Positions 54,861 to 64,000 of a DNA stretch of 64,000 bases are shown here, in pieces. Source of the DNA: Actinostola sp. cb2023 (taxonomy: Eukaryota > Cnidaria > Anthozoa > Actiniaria > Actinostolidae); the NCBI GenBank assembly GCA_033675265.1, contig JAUJYZ010001445.1, forward strand, positions 84,787 to 148,786. Reading direction: 5' to 3'. Position numbers and translations under genes: made by a program. Each line of letters begins with the position of its first letter. The first letter of the stretch is position 1. Under the pieces are notes generated by a model, which saw only the letters and a program-made list of their open reading frames with translations, had not been told where the DNA came from and did not search any database.

Positions 54861-57800
54861 TTAAGTATAAGAGTTTCTCTTAGTTAGTTCCTTTCTAAGT
54901 CTTTGTGCCTTCTTCAGCAGCTGTGGCCTCAGCTTCCGGATTCTTATCTTCTCAGCCTCTACTTGGGTCCCTTGCATACGAACGCACTTGTTCACTTCTG
55001 AAAGTAACTTAGTCAGCTGTAAGCTGTTAAGAATCCATTCTCCGTAGCGATCTGGTGGACGTCTTAATCTAGTGGGATGTTGTCTTGATGACTCTGTTTC
55101 CACAGTCTCAATGTCAGAGTTGTTGCTTTCTTCACCGTCCTCATCGCTTGGTGCATTTGGAGCAACATCACTGCTAATGTTAGCTGTAGTTGGGGTGTCA
55201 TCTGTATTATCTGTATTGACTTCAGGGCTGGTGTCCTCGAGATCTCCCATACTTGCCTTCTCGTTGGTCTCCGAGACATGTACAGTAACTGCATCATCAT
55301 ACCCAGAATCGGCATCATGGACCCACTCAGCATCATCACGATCATTGTCCTCCAAATCTTCCGCTTGACGACCAGCACCCTCTGTGGTGACACTGCGGCC
55401 TGAAGTCAAGTCTGGTGGTGCTTGCGCTTCTGTCTTTCTCTTGTATAACCGCAAGTTATTGAAATGTACGACCAGCGTTTTCCTACGAGTGTTATTATCC
55501 AGCTTTCTTATGCGATACGTAATTTCAGTTATGCGTTCCACAATTGTATACGGGCCCTGCCAGTTTCGATGGAACTTGCTGGCTTCACCGGGTGTGAGCT
55601 GTGGACTGTAACGAAGAACAAGATCTCCAGGCTCATATACTGTGTGTCTGACGCCTTTGTCAAAGGCATCCTTTTGACGCCGTTGTGCTGCTTGTAGGTT
55701 GGTTCTCACGTCTTCGTAGCCTTTCGCTAGTTTGTTACGTAGCTCGCTAACACTCTCAGAATATGAACATTCTGACGACTCATCCTCAGGCACCATCCCC
55801 ATCATGACATCAACTGGAATCCGCATCTCTCTTCCGAACATAAGTTCATAAGGAGTGTGTCCTGTCGACGAGTGAACACTACTGCGGTAGGCCATCAGGC
55901 AAAACTCCATGTGTTCATCCCAACGGTCAGGTTCTTCCTCTACTCTGGTCTTGATCATACTTTTTAGTGTACGATGAAAGTTTTCGATCTGTCCATTTCC
56001 CTCTGGATGATAAGCCGTAGATCTGGTCTTGTTCATCTCTAATAGCTTACACATCTCACTGAACACCTTAGATTCGAAATTACGTCCCTGGTCGGTGTGT
56101 ATACTATCAGGTACGCCAAACTTACACACCCAGTTCTTAACGAAGACCCTTGCACACGTGGTTGCACGTTGGTTAGGAATTGGAAACGCTTCTACCCATT
56201 TGGTAAAACTACACTGCATAGTCAAGACATACTTGTTCCCTTTCTTGGTTCGTGGTAGCGGGCCCACAATGTCCATATGAATCCTTTGCATAGGATAACC
56301 GGAGGGAATCGGGTGCAATGGTGCTCTGGAACGCTTACGAGGCTTACATTTGCAGCAAGTAAGACAGTTGTCGCAGTATTCGTGAACACGCTTTGTCAAA
56401 CCTGGACGCCAAAAACGTGCTTTCATCTTCCTGAGTGTCTTAAATCGTCCCATATGTGCTCCAGCTAAACCATCATGGCACTGCTGCAGTGCTGGTGTAA
56501 TCAGTTTCTCCGGTAAAACTACTTGACCTTTGGTTGCTCGTCCCTTCTTCAATTCCTTCCTGTAGAGTACACCATTCTTCACCTCCAACAGCTCGAACTG
56601 CGCTATGACTGCACGTGTAGTGGGACTCAAAGACTGTAGCACTTGCTGGGTTGGCTTCCCCTCTCCCTGAAGTAGAGACGTCAGCACTGGCCCTATAGCG
56701 GCATCCTCTTGTTGTGTGCTTGCTAGCGATTCTTCAGACCACAAGTCCTGCGTAACTGAACTCGTAGTCCCAGCCAACTGCACCAACGTCAACTTGGAAA
56801 CATGTGACTCTGCTCCTGCGGTGGACTTGCATGATGGACAGTCTCCATGTTGGCGTCTTGGTCTCCGGGACATCGCGTCGGCATTAATGTGAGATTTACC
56901 TGGGCGGTGCTCGACATCGAAGTCATATTCTTGCAATCGTTCTAACCAGCGAGCTACCTGTCCTTCCGGTTGCTTGAATGACATCAACCACCGCAATGAA
57001 TGATGGTCAGTTCTTACAAGAAATCTGCGTCCCAACAAATAGTAACGAAAGTGATCAATGTACGTTACCATTGCCAGCATCTCTAGCCTTGTAGTGCAGT
57101 AATTTTTCTCGTGGTCATTAAGTGACCGACTGCCATATGCAATAACTCTCTCTGTTCCATCTGGCTGCAACTGTGAGAGGACAGCACCTATACCAAGCTG
57201 TTGACTAGCATCTGTGTCGAGGATGAACCTTCCAGCATCTGTTGAAAAGTTAGGGTATGCGAGGACAGGCGCACTGACCAGTGACTTCTTCAGTTCCTCA
57301 AAGGCCATTTGTTCTTTGCTGCCCCACTGGAACGGGGTGAACTTCTTACACAGTCGGTATAATGGCTCTGCGGTGGTAGAGAATTCTGTTACAAAGCGCC
57401 TGTAATACCCCACAAGCCCTAAAAACCGCTGCAACTCCTTGACGTCCACTGGGACCGGCCAATCAACAACCGCTTTGGTCTTTTCAGGGTCTGTCTCGAT
57501 GCCCTGCGATGACACCACATGCCCGAGGAAGGTGACCCTCTGCTTCAGGAACTGACACTTAGCTGGTTTAAGCTTAAGTCCCGCTTGACGAATCCTGCTG
57601 AAGACCAGACGTAGGCGATGTAGATGCTCTTCAAATGACCTAGACCATATTATGATATCGTCAATATAAACTAAACAATGTGTCCAGGTGAGTCCATTCA
57701 GGGCCATGTTCATTAGTCGTTGGAAACTAGCGGGACCATTGGTTAACCCGAAAGGCATCACCGTCCATTGGAATTGGCCACGGTGTGTTACAAATGCTGT

Positions 57801-59276
57801 TTTGGGCCGGTCTTTCTCGGACACCTTCATTTGCCAATACCCGGAGGCGAGGTCCAGGCAGGTAAACCAATGTGCGCCTGACATTACTTCCAATACATCA
57901 TCTGTTCTGGGGAGTGGATGCGCATCTTTTATGGTATACTTATTCAGACATCTATAATCAATGCACATCCGATAGGAGCCATCGTTCTTTCGGACTAGAA
58001 CAACGGGGCTGCTCCATGGGCTCTGTGATGGTTCTATCCTCCCATGGGCTAGTAGATCATCCAGCTGATGATCAATCACTTCTCGTTGATGAGGGGGTGT
58101 CCGCCGAGGTGGTAGCTTCACCGGCTTCGCATCACCTACATCGATACAGTGTTCAATCAAATCAGTCTTTCCCAAATCTGAATTACTCTTTGCGAACACA
58201 TCAGCATAATCATTCATCAAGGAGGTAAACTGCCCCCTCTGTTCATCACTCAAATTCTCAGACTCTAATGTAAACGGTAACTCCTTACTGTCTAGTTCCT
58301 TCTTATATACACTGTGTTTCCAAAGTTCTTCATCATTATTTAGAATGGTATTGGCACCTGGAGCATCTCCCCCCACCTCAGTCTCACTACGAGTGTCTAT
58401 GGATGTTACTTTAAAATTCACAGTACTTAATGGGCAATACTTTCCGATGGGATCATCTGAACACACCTTAACTGGTTGATCAGTGAAGTTCGTAAGGTGC
58501 ACTACAGTTAAACCATCTCTGGGTATCACTAGCGCTCGTGCAACAGAAATACCTGTCTCTCCAATTACCGTTTCATGCACCTCTTCTATTACACCAGGAC
58601 TCCCATTATTACGTTCACACCCCCCCTCAAGTTTCACTGTGAACAGCTGCTCGGTCCCAGGCCCAATCTCCACATCCCTTTCGAGGTACACCCTACACAC
58701 TGCTGGGTTCCCTGTTTGAAATCTTATTGGTACCTCAGTTCCCGCAATAGCAAAAGTTCCAGTATTGTAACAAATTTGGCATTTGTAGTAATGAAAGAAA
58801 TCCGATCCTAGTAAACATTCATGCGTCAATCCGCGTGCCACAATGATATCCCAGTAACCATCGAAATCACCTATGCGAAGTCTTGTTTTTGTCTCTCCGA
58901 GAACAGTCAAAACCTCCCCATTCGCTGTTGTCAAGCTCCCAGACACTGGATTCAATTCCGAGCTAACGCCACTTTTTTTCCACGTTTCCTCGCTCAATAC
59001 ACTAACTGTCGCTCCAGTATCAAGTAAAATAGGTGTAACACGATGATTTACAAGTCCTGTTATATAAATGCCAGAATCTGATATTACTGAAATTACATTG
59101 CTTGGGTCTGGCTCAGATGACTGATGATTTTCGTTTACATGTTCAGAGGCAGACACTACTGGTTGCGAGAGACCTGGTTGCCCCTCGGCAGGCCCCCTTC
59201 CCCATTTCCCGATGATGCATTTCCAGCAGCAGGGCACTCTCGTGCATAGTGCCCATGGCCATGGCAGGCATAGCAT
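54861..59276 (-). CDS. pol: Pol polyprotein (protease, RT, RNase H, integrase), 1,471-codon frame
   Basis: Processes and copies the element and inserts the cDNA. Aspartic protease motif DTGA (residues 86-89 of the open frame); RT with YIDD (537-540) in place of the more usual YVDD or YLDD; RNase H acidic residues D687, E732 and D757; integrase zinc finger H934, H941, C968, C971 and catalytic D1002, D1062, E1098 with the standard 35-residue D-E gap; GPY motif at 1241-1243; then an acidic C-terminal tail. No interrupting stop. It overlaps gag by 121 bp in the -1 frame and has no plausible ATG of its own, so it should be made by frameshifting as a Gag-Pol fusion. Ends 88 bp before the 3' LTR. 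Certain as Ty3/gypsy; clade not assigned. Confidence 0.95.
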   Translation of the reverse strand: MLCLPWPWALCTRVPCCWKCIIGKWGRGPAEGQPGLSQPVVSASEHVNENHQSSEPDPSNVISVISDSGIYITGLVNHRVTPILLDTGATVSVLSEETWKKSGVSSELNPVSGSLTTANGEVLTVLGETKTRLRIGDFDGYWDIIVARGLTHECLLGSDFFHYYKCQICYNTGTFAIAGTEVPIRFQTGNPAVCRVYLERDVEIGPGTEQLFTVKLEGGCERNNGSPGVIEEVHETVIGETGISVARALVIPRDGLTVVHLTNFTDQPVKVCSDDPIGKYCPLSTVNFKVTSIDTRSETEVGGDAPGANTILNNDEELWKHSVYKKELDSKELPFTLESENLSDEQRGQFTSLMNDYADVFAKSNSDLGKTDLIEHCIDVGDAKPVKLPPRRTPPHQREVIDHQLDDLLAHGRIEPSQSPWSSPVVLVRKNDGSYRMCIDYRCLNKYTIKDAHPLPRTDDVLEVMSGAHWFTCLDLASGYWQMKVSEKDRPKTAFVTHRGQFQWTVMPFGLTNGPASFQRLMNMALNGLTWTHCLVYIDDIIIWSRSFEEHLHRLRLVFSRIRQAGLKLKPAKCQFLKQRVTFLGHVVSSQGIETDPEKTKAVVDWPVPVDVKELQRFLGLVGYYRRFVTEFSTTAEPLYRLCKKFTPFQWGSKEQMAFEELKKSLVSAPVLAYPNFSTDAGRFILDTDASQQLGIGAVLSQLQPDGTERVIAYGSRSLNDHEKNYCTTRLEMLAMVTYIDHFRYYLLGRRFLVRTDHHSLRWLMSFKQPEGQVARWLERLQEYDFDVEHRPGKSHINADAMSRRPRRQHGDCPSCKSTAGAESHVSKLTLVQLAGTTSSVTQDLWSEESLASTQQEDAAIGPVLTSLLQGEGKPTQQVLQSLSPTTRAVIAQFELLEVKNGVLYRKELKKGRATKGQVVLPEKLITPALQQCHDGLAGAHMGRFKTLRKMKARFWRPGLTKRVHEYCDNCLTCCKCKPRKRSRAPLHPIPSGYPMQRIHMDIVGPLPRTKKGNKYVLTMQCSFTKWVEAFPIPNQRATTCARVFVKNWVCKFGVPDSIHTDQGRNFESKVFSEMCKLLEMNKTRSTAYHPEGNGQIENFHRTLKSMIKTRVEEEPDRWDEHMEFCLMAYRSSVHSSTGHTPYELMFGREMRIPVDVMMGMVPEDESSECSYSESVSELRNKLAKGYEDVRTNLQAAQRRQKDAFDKGVRHTVYEPGDLVLRYSPQLTPGEASKFHRNWQGPYTIVERITEITYRIRKLDNNTRRKTLVVHFNNLRLYKRKTEAQAPPDLTSGRSVTTEGAGRQAEDLEDNDRDDAEWVHDADSGYDDAVTVHVSETNEKASMGDLEDTSPEVNTDNTDDTPTTANISSDVAPNAPSDEDGEESNNSDIETVETESSRQHPTRLRRPPDRYGEWILNSLQLTKLLSEVNKCVRMQGTQVEAEKIRIRKLRPQLLKKAQRLRKELTKRNSYT

Positions 59277-60175
59277 TCAACATTAGCTCGGCGTGGGGTC
59301 CTAGCTGGCCTATCAGACACTTTTCTCTCCAACTCTTGTAATTTCTGACTCATACCAACAACTAATTCTTTGAGCTCACGGATTTCAGCAGAGGTTTTAT
59401 CATCGCTTGCAGGTGCAACTGCATTCACTCTCGCTTTACTCACTGGTTGGCTAGATTTACAAGCTTTGCGTGCACTTTCTATTCGATGTACAGTGCGAAC
59501 TGCATCAGCGAGTGTCTCTGGTTGACTTATGAAGACTCTCTCCCTCACATCATCACATATTTCCACCCCTTGAATAAACTGATCCCTTGCTAGTTCCACT
59601 TTAAAACTATATTCGGCCTCTGGATAGGCATTTTCAACGATCTCTAGTAATGCGTCTGCAAAGCTATCGATATCTTCGTTTGACCTTTGGCGCCTCGACC
59701 TTAACTGCAATTTGTAATCTTCCTTGGATTTGCCCGAGTCAAAACGCTTGCTAAGCTTTGCCGTAAAATCGTTAAACGAAAGTTCTTGAGGCAATCGTAA
59801 CAGCTCAACAGCCCTGAATGCTGGCTGGTCTAATAAGGTTAGCAGGTACGCTTTGCGATCAGCTTCTCTTACTCTCACGAGGTTAATATATTGCATGAAC
59901 TGTGCTAACCATGTTTTGAAATTGTGTCCAACCGAGTAAGCTCTCGGCGGTTTGACATTCCTTGCTGCTGTTGCTTCTGAACTAACACTTACAGTTGATG
60001 CTGTTGCACTTTTGAGAACTTCTGCCAACGTATTAGCAAGCTCTTGCATGGGAGTCAAGTCAATTGACTTAGATTTTACCTTCGTTTCTCCCGAAGTTGA
60101 TGGTGCTTTTCCCTTACTACTAGTTGAAGTCGACACTGTCTCGTCGCTCGCCGCTGTTTTATCCTCATCACCCAT
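59156..60175 (-). CDS. gag: Gag, 339 residues, one CCHC zinc knuckle
   Basis: Structural protein of the intracellular particle. I start it at the first ATG (60,175); the frame extends 8 codons further only through a TTG. After a Ser/Thr/Lys-rich N-terminus comes a helical retrotransposon-gag domain (about residues 95-260, e.g. 'FKTWLAQFMQYINL', 'LDQPAFRAVELLRLP'), then a short coiled-coil-like segment and a nucleocapsid knuckle C-x2-C-x4-H-x4-C at about 301-314. Stops at 59,156, inside the pol overlap. Only about 63 bp separate the primer site from the ATG. Confidence 0.92.
   Translation of the reverse strand: MGDEDKTAASDETVSTSTSSKGKAPSTSGETKVKSKSIDLTPMQELANTLAEVLKSATASTVSVSSEATAARNVKPPRAYSVGHNFKTWLAQFMQYINLVRVREADRKAYLLTLLDQPAFRAVELLRLPQELSFNDFTAKLSKRFDSGKSKEDYKLQLRSRRQRSNEDIDSFADALLEIVENAYPEAEYSFKVELARDQFIQGVEICDDVRERVFISQPETLADAVRTVHRIESARKACKSSQPVSKARVNAVAPASDDKTSAEIRELKELVVGMSQKLQELERKVSDRPARTPRRANVECYACHGHGHYARECPAAGNASSGNGEGGLPRGNQVSRNQ
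59204..59210 (-). other. -1 ribosomal frameshift site G GGA AAT
   Basis: Minus-strand heptamer GGGAAAT, read G-GGA-AAT in the gag frame, matches the X-XXY-YYZ slippery rule. A -1 slip places the ribosome exactly in the pol frame. It lies inside the gag-pol overlap, about 50 bp before the gag stop, just after the zinc knuckle. A GC-rich stretch follows 3' of it ('ggggaagggggcctgccgag') and could form the stimulatory structure. Confidence 0.75.
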
Positions 60176-60237
60176 GTTTTTCTGCCAATATTCTGCCAAT
60201 ATTCGCTTACTTCTCAGCTAGAGTTCGTAGCCCAAAT

Positions 60238-60248
60238 CGCTGCCACCA
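60238..60248 (-). other. Primer binding site, probably tRNA-Leu
   Basis: One base inside the 5' LTR the minus strand reads TGGTGGCAGCG, complementary to a tRNA 3' end CGCTGCCACCA. From memory this matches the acceptor end of an animal tRNA-Leu (AAG type). The isoacceptor is an inference. Confidence 0.65.
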
Positions 60249-60249
60249 A

Positions 60250-60400
60250 TGTGAAGATTTAACCGTGTTTAATATCGCTGTTTACACATATAAACTCAGC
60301 CTTCGATATTTCACAACAACTCGCTATTTGGCCACGAGGCCAAGGTCATGGTCAGTCTCCATATATGGTGCGTGACGTGTAACGTCACACAACCTTCACA
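60250..60400 (-). repeat. 5' LTR
   Basis: 151 bp, same as the 3' LTR by eye, flanked outside by the target duplicate acct (60,401-60,404). Confidence 0.95.
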
Positions 60401-62502
60401 ACCTCATGGGATGTTATTAATTTTGTATTCAGATATCAGGATGATGGTAGTATGTTGATGCCCTGTGAGAGGGCATTGAGGAGAAGAAGGGAGGAGACTT
60501 TCCAGGCAGCCCAAGAAATTCATGGTGGAACCAGCCAAGATCGGACACCAGGGGAGCTTGGACTGATGGAGACAATTATCAAGAACTGTAGCGACAGGGT
60601 TGTGGTACAAGAGCTGGGGAGAAGTACACGGATGAAGAACAGAGTGTTGCCAAAGCTGCATAATCACCGTGTCAAGGAATACGAAAAGTCTGATGAAAAC
60701 CTGACCCGTAGCATATCTATATATTATAGTGGGGGTGTTATGGGGAAGAAAAAGTACCGTGCTGTCTGCAGAGATAGTTCACATAGGAAAGTAGGTAGTA
60801 AATCAGTGCGCATTAGTGTTAATAATTGTAATATACCTAAACTTGTACCGTATAATAAGCTCATGCCAAGTATTAAGGAAATCAATATAGGTAAGTTAAT
60901 TAGTGTCAGAGAAACTCTCTGTGATGGTCTCAAAGAGCAGGATAAGGTTGATGGTATGTATAGAGACATCAAAGATCTCCTAACTAACTTAGCTCAATTT
61001 TATCTTGATGAGAAGTATTATAACCTTACATGGTTTGGCAATGAAACTAACACTTTTCATGTGTCTATAGGTGGTGATGGAGCTCCTTTCGGGAAAGATT
61101 CAACCGCATGCATGCGCATGGCTTGTGAGCTTCCTCAATATTGGAAGAGGAGTTCTCAGTAGCAATGAGAACCACCTGCTATTCGGTGCTAACTGTTCTG
61201 AAAATTGTGTTCCTGTTTCTAGGTTCTTAAAGAAACTGCACCAGGACATCCAACATATTGAGAACACAACATTTTCAGTCATGCATAAGAACACTTTTGT
61301 TGATGTTAAATTTATTTTTGCTGAGTTACCTAATGACATGAAAATGCTTTCTTTTATTGCAGGTGAGCTCAGCAACAGTGCTAAATATTTTTCAACTTTT
61401 GGTAATGTGAACAAGGATGACCTGAATAAGATCACAGGAACCTTCAGTCTGGATGGCAAAGACTGCACATGGAAGCCATGGCAGTACAAACACCGGCTTG
61501 CCATAGCAAAGGGAGTTGAAAAATTTAAAAGCACCTTGGCCAAGAATCCAAAGAAGCTTGCAGAGGCAACAAAACGATCCAAAGTTACTACTTTTATTGC
61601 CTCTAAAAGCAGTAGACAAGAATTTGTGCCTCTTTTGGGCAATTTAATTGACAGGGCCCATGTTGACCCTTTACATTTGAAAAATAATGCTTGTGCCCTT
61701 GCACACAGATTTGTCTTGAATGAAGTTTTATCTTTGGCTAATTTGCCTAACAACATTTCTTTTTCACAGGTTCCATCCACTTCTTGTTTTTTTTAATATG
61801 TTGACGCAATGCGCACTAAGTGTAATTTGTCAAGGTTGGCAAAGAGAATAATCAAGTGGTTTGATGAATCAAGGACCTCTGGCAGAATCTTTGACTACAG
61901 ATTCACAGGGAGAGATTCCAGGTTTTTTTTACACAATTTTATGTTTTTAATTTCATCTGTAGATCCACAAGGTAAGACAAGTTCAAATGATTTGCACATT
62001 ATTGCTTATGTTTGTCTTTGCTTGCGTGATGCTGTTTCTCTTTTTTCACGAGTAAACATTTCACCATCACAAGTTCTTGAGTTAAAATCATTATGTTACA
62101 ATTATTTTTGTACTTATGCACTGTTTTTGAGTGTGAACCCAACTGTTTGGACCATTGGTCACATAGTGCCAGCACATACAGAACACATGAAGCAACTGTA
62201 TGATATGGGCCTTGGTCTTAACTTGATGGAGGGCAGAGAGGCGAAGCATGTATTTATTAGTAAGTATAGTGAGAACACTCTGCCTCGTGAAAGGTGGGAG
62301 CAGATCTTCCGCCACGAGTATGTTTCCCTGATATGGCTGCGTGAAAGGGGCTACAATTCATCCAGCTCAACATCAAGCACCCAGTCATATGTCCCACCGA
62401 GGGCGAGCATGCCTGAGTTTTTGTCTCTGTGGAATGGACATTAAAACCATACAGGATGAAAGCTGCTGGTATTGCTCACATACCTTGCGAGAAAGAATTA
62501 AG

Positions 62503-63910
62503 GTATGTATACAAAATGGTACAACATCACTTCTTTAATACAATGTACTGTACTTGATCAGGGTTATTGATGTCAGCGTGTCACTGGGAGCTTAGGTATT
62601 TGAATTCATTACAAAAAGTTTTCTATTTTTGATATTTTATTGAAAGTTATACAATATATACTGTATATCATTACATACATGTATGTTGTCAAAGGATATG
62701 TTGTTTACAAAAACAACTATTTTGTACCGTGGCAGTATATCCATCCAGCACAGTCTGTGTTAACTGTGTTATTTTTAATTTTCACATCAAAAACCCTGTT
62801 TGAGCTCATGAATGCATAATTAAATTATCCATTGTTGTATTTTTGGAAAGCAGTTGATTGATTGAAATGACTTTCCTGCATATGGTAAGATACACGTTTA
62901 ATTAAATTCAAACCACTCAAAAGTTATACTACTTGGAATGGTGAGTATGTGATGACTATCAGTGAAGGTGTTGGTATCACAGAGTTTGTTCAAATTATCA
63001 AATCCTTGAAAATTGTCTTACGGTTTAACTATTATCTCTGTGCAACCAATACCATTGTATATTCCCTTGCATATATAATTACATGTACATGTATACCGTT
63101 GGAGTCTAATATGTAACATAAAACTCACAATGTAGAATATACCGTTGGAGTCTAATGTAACATAAAACTCACACTGTATTATAGCCTTGTATTTAATATA
63201 TACATAAGCAATGTTATATAATGACATGTATTACTATACTTGTGTATACCGTTGGAGTCTAATGTAACATAAAACTCACAATGTAGAGTCTTGTATATAA
63301 TTGCATTACTATACATGTGTATACCGTTGGAGTCTAATGTAACAGAAAACTCACAATGTAGAGTCTTGTATATAATTGCATTACTCTACATGTGTATACC
63401 GTTGGAGTCTAATTAATGTAACATTAAAAGCTCACAATGTAGAATATACCGTTGGAGTCTATATACATAAGCACTGTTATATAATGACATGTATCACTAT
63501 ACATGTGTATACCGTTGGAGTCTAATATGTAACATAAAACTCACAATGTAGAATATACCATTGGAGTCTAATGTAACATAAAACTCACAATGTATTATAG
63601 CCTTGTAATTAACATATACATAAGCAATGTTATATAATTACTATACATGTGTATACCGTTGGAGTCTAATATGTAACATAAAACTCACAATGTAGAATAT
63701 ACCGTTGGAGTCTAATGTAACATAAAACTCACAATAGTCTTGTAATTAATATTTATAAGCACTGTTATATAATGACATGTATTACTATGCATGTGTATAC
63801 CGTTGGAGTCTAATCTAACATAAAACTTGCAATGTAGAGTGTAGAACATCTATATTTTTTTTTTACAATACTAATTCATTGTATGTACATTGTACTCATT
63901 CTCTTGACAG
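62503..63910. repeat. Last intron of the broken gene, with 'taccgttggagtctaat' repeats
   Basis: The first 500 bp are AT-rich with nothing recognised. From about 63,090 to 63,835 about eleven irregular copies of 'ataccgttggagtctaatgt' + 'aacataaaactcacaatgta' alternate with 'ttataaataatgacatgtatt'-like spacers. The repeat ends about 75 bp before the final exon. Confidence 0.8.
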
Positions 63911-64000
63911 CAGAGGTACTTTGACATAAGTTTGATGGCAAAATGTAGTGGGAACTCTATTTAAATAATTGCCAAGATAAAAATCCTAAAAAATGCCTAA

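Larger units (their letters stand above)
54623..60400 (-). mobile_element. Complete Ty3/gypsy LTR retrotransposon, 5,778 bp
   Basis: Two 151-bp LTRs (54,623-54,773 and 60,250-60,400), identical by eye and starting TG and ending CA, enclose a primer site, gag, a frameshifted pol and a polypurine tract. The host tetranucleotide acct flanks both sides (54,619-54,622 and 60,401-60,404). Domain order PR-RT-RNaseH-IN places it in Ty3/gypsy. There is no envelope-like ORF between pol and the 3' LTR. All catalytic residues are present, so it looks recently active. It sits in an intron of the plus-strand gene, in antisense orientation. Confidence 0.95.
53898..63964 (+). pseudogene. Multi-exon gene of unrecognised family, broken; retrotransposon in an intron
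   Basis: Exons: 53,898-54,131 (open frame without ATG; coiled-coil-like 'VAAKKAELKKERKRLDRI', donor AAG|GTAAGC, phase 0); 54,334-54,461 (phase 2 donor); 60,433-62,502 (acceptor 'gtattcag', donor AAG|GTATGT); 63,911-63,964 (acceptor 'ctcttgacag', stop). All splice phases agree. In the large exon the frame moves at about 61,111-61,125, where 'catg' is duplicated; a TAA interrupts at 61,794; and one extra T in 'gagtttttgtc' near 62,413 shifts it again. Recognisable segments: 'VSIGGDGAPFGK', 'LLFGANCSENC', 'AELPNDMKMLSFIAGELSN', 'WTIGHIVPAHTEHMKQLYDM' and a C-terminal CxC/CxxC. I recall similar large uncharacterised proteins in cnidarians but cannot name a function. Three lesions argue for a pseudogene; base-calling error could explain only the homopolymer one. 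Confidence 0.65.

Noticed and set aside
55064..58811. Plus-strand frames of 60-118 codons inside pol
   Set aside because: Antisense shadows of the intact pol frame.
60176..60199. Gag start at the TTG 24 bases upstream
   Set aside because: Translation from TTG is not expected in animals; the ATG at 60,175 is in frame and close to the primer site.
61100..61780. 226-codon minus-strand frame opposite the broken gene
   Set aside because: Shadow of the plus-strand coding exon; its translation has no domain, while the plus strand shows conserved-looking segments and splice phases.
63036..63835. Repeat-spacer array resembling CRISPR
   Set aside because: Spacers are themselves repeated and of irregular length, and the array lies in an intron.

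Overview
This is a eukaryotic, AT-rich, intron-rich and very repeat-rich window. The best organism guess is a cnidarian, probably a sea anemone or close relative. The main reason is a small secreted peptide gene at 8.3-8.9 kb (minus strand) with a signal peptide, a Lys-Arg propeptide cleavage site and six cysteines in the C-x-C...C...C...CC order of the sea-anemone defensin-like toxins. A fast-evolving rhodopsin-type GPCR, a fragment resembling the N-terminal domain of KIAA1958/QRICH1-type (Crypton-derived) proteins and many short inverted-repeat transposons fit this. The species cannot be named from the sequence.

Layout. 0-8 kb: non-coding DNA with a 32-bp satellite, nested fold-back elements and a minisatellite. 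8.2-8.95 kb: the toxin-like gene (-). 9.6-18.4 kb: GAAGAACAA arrays and at least ten TIR or fold-back elements, including TA-flanked MITEs. 19.8-20.95 kb: a seven-helix receptor gene (+) broken by two frame changes about 65 bp apart. 21-28.1 kb: microsatellites, 56-, 96- and 60-bp satellites. 28.19-36.77 kb: a five-exon gene (-) for a 168-residue secreted EF-hand protein, assembled exon by exon with every splice phase agreeing; its introns hold a 29.4-30.8 kb TIR element, an 89-bp satellite, a GACA/GATA array and a PIF/Harbinger remnant lies just inside intron 1. 37-53 kb: transposon mosaic, including an inverted partial copy of the EF-hand 5' end (broken exon 1), a 43-bp satellite, a large fold-back with exon-like pieces, and the KIAA1958-like fragment. 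53.5-64 kb: a divergent ORF (-), then a multi-exon gene of an unrecognised family (+) carrying two frame changes and a stop. One of its introns contains a complete Ty3/gypsy LTR retrotransposon in antisense orientation.

The retrotransposon (54,623-60,400, minus) looks young: 151-bp LTRs identical by eye, a 4-bp target duplication, intact gag and pol, and a textbook -1 slippery heptamer in the gag-pol overlap. Few host genes are intact: the toxin-like gene and the EF-hand gene look sound, while the receptor and the 54-64 kb gene look like pseudogenes unless the breaks are assembly errors. Most long ORFs in the window are low-complexity repeats, not genes. Element families recur (TA-MITE three times, gttttcgtatgag MITE twice, CCCTATC-motif element four times, the 13.5/46-48 kb element at least twice), so the architecture is mainly the product of successive small-transposon insertions and local tandem amplification.
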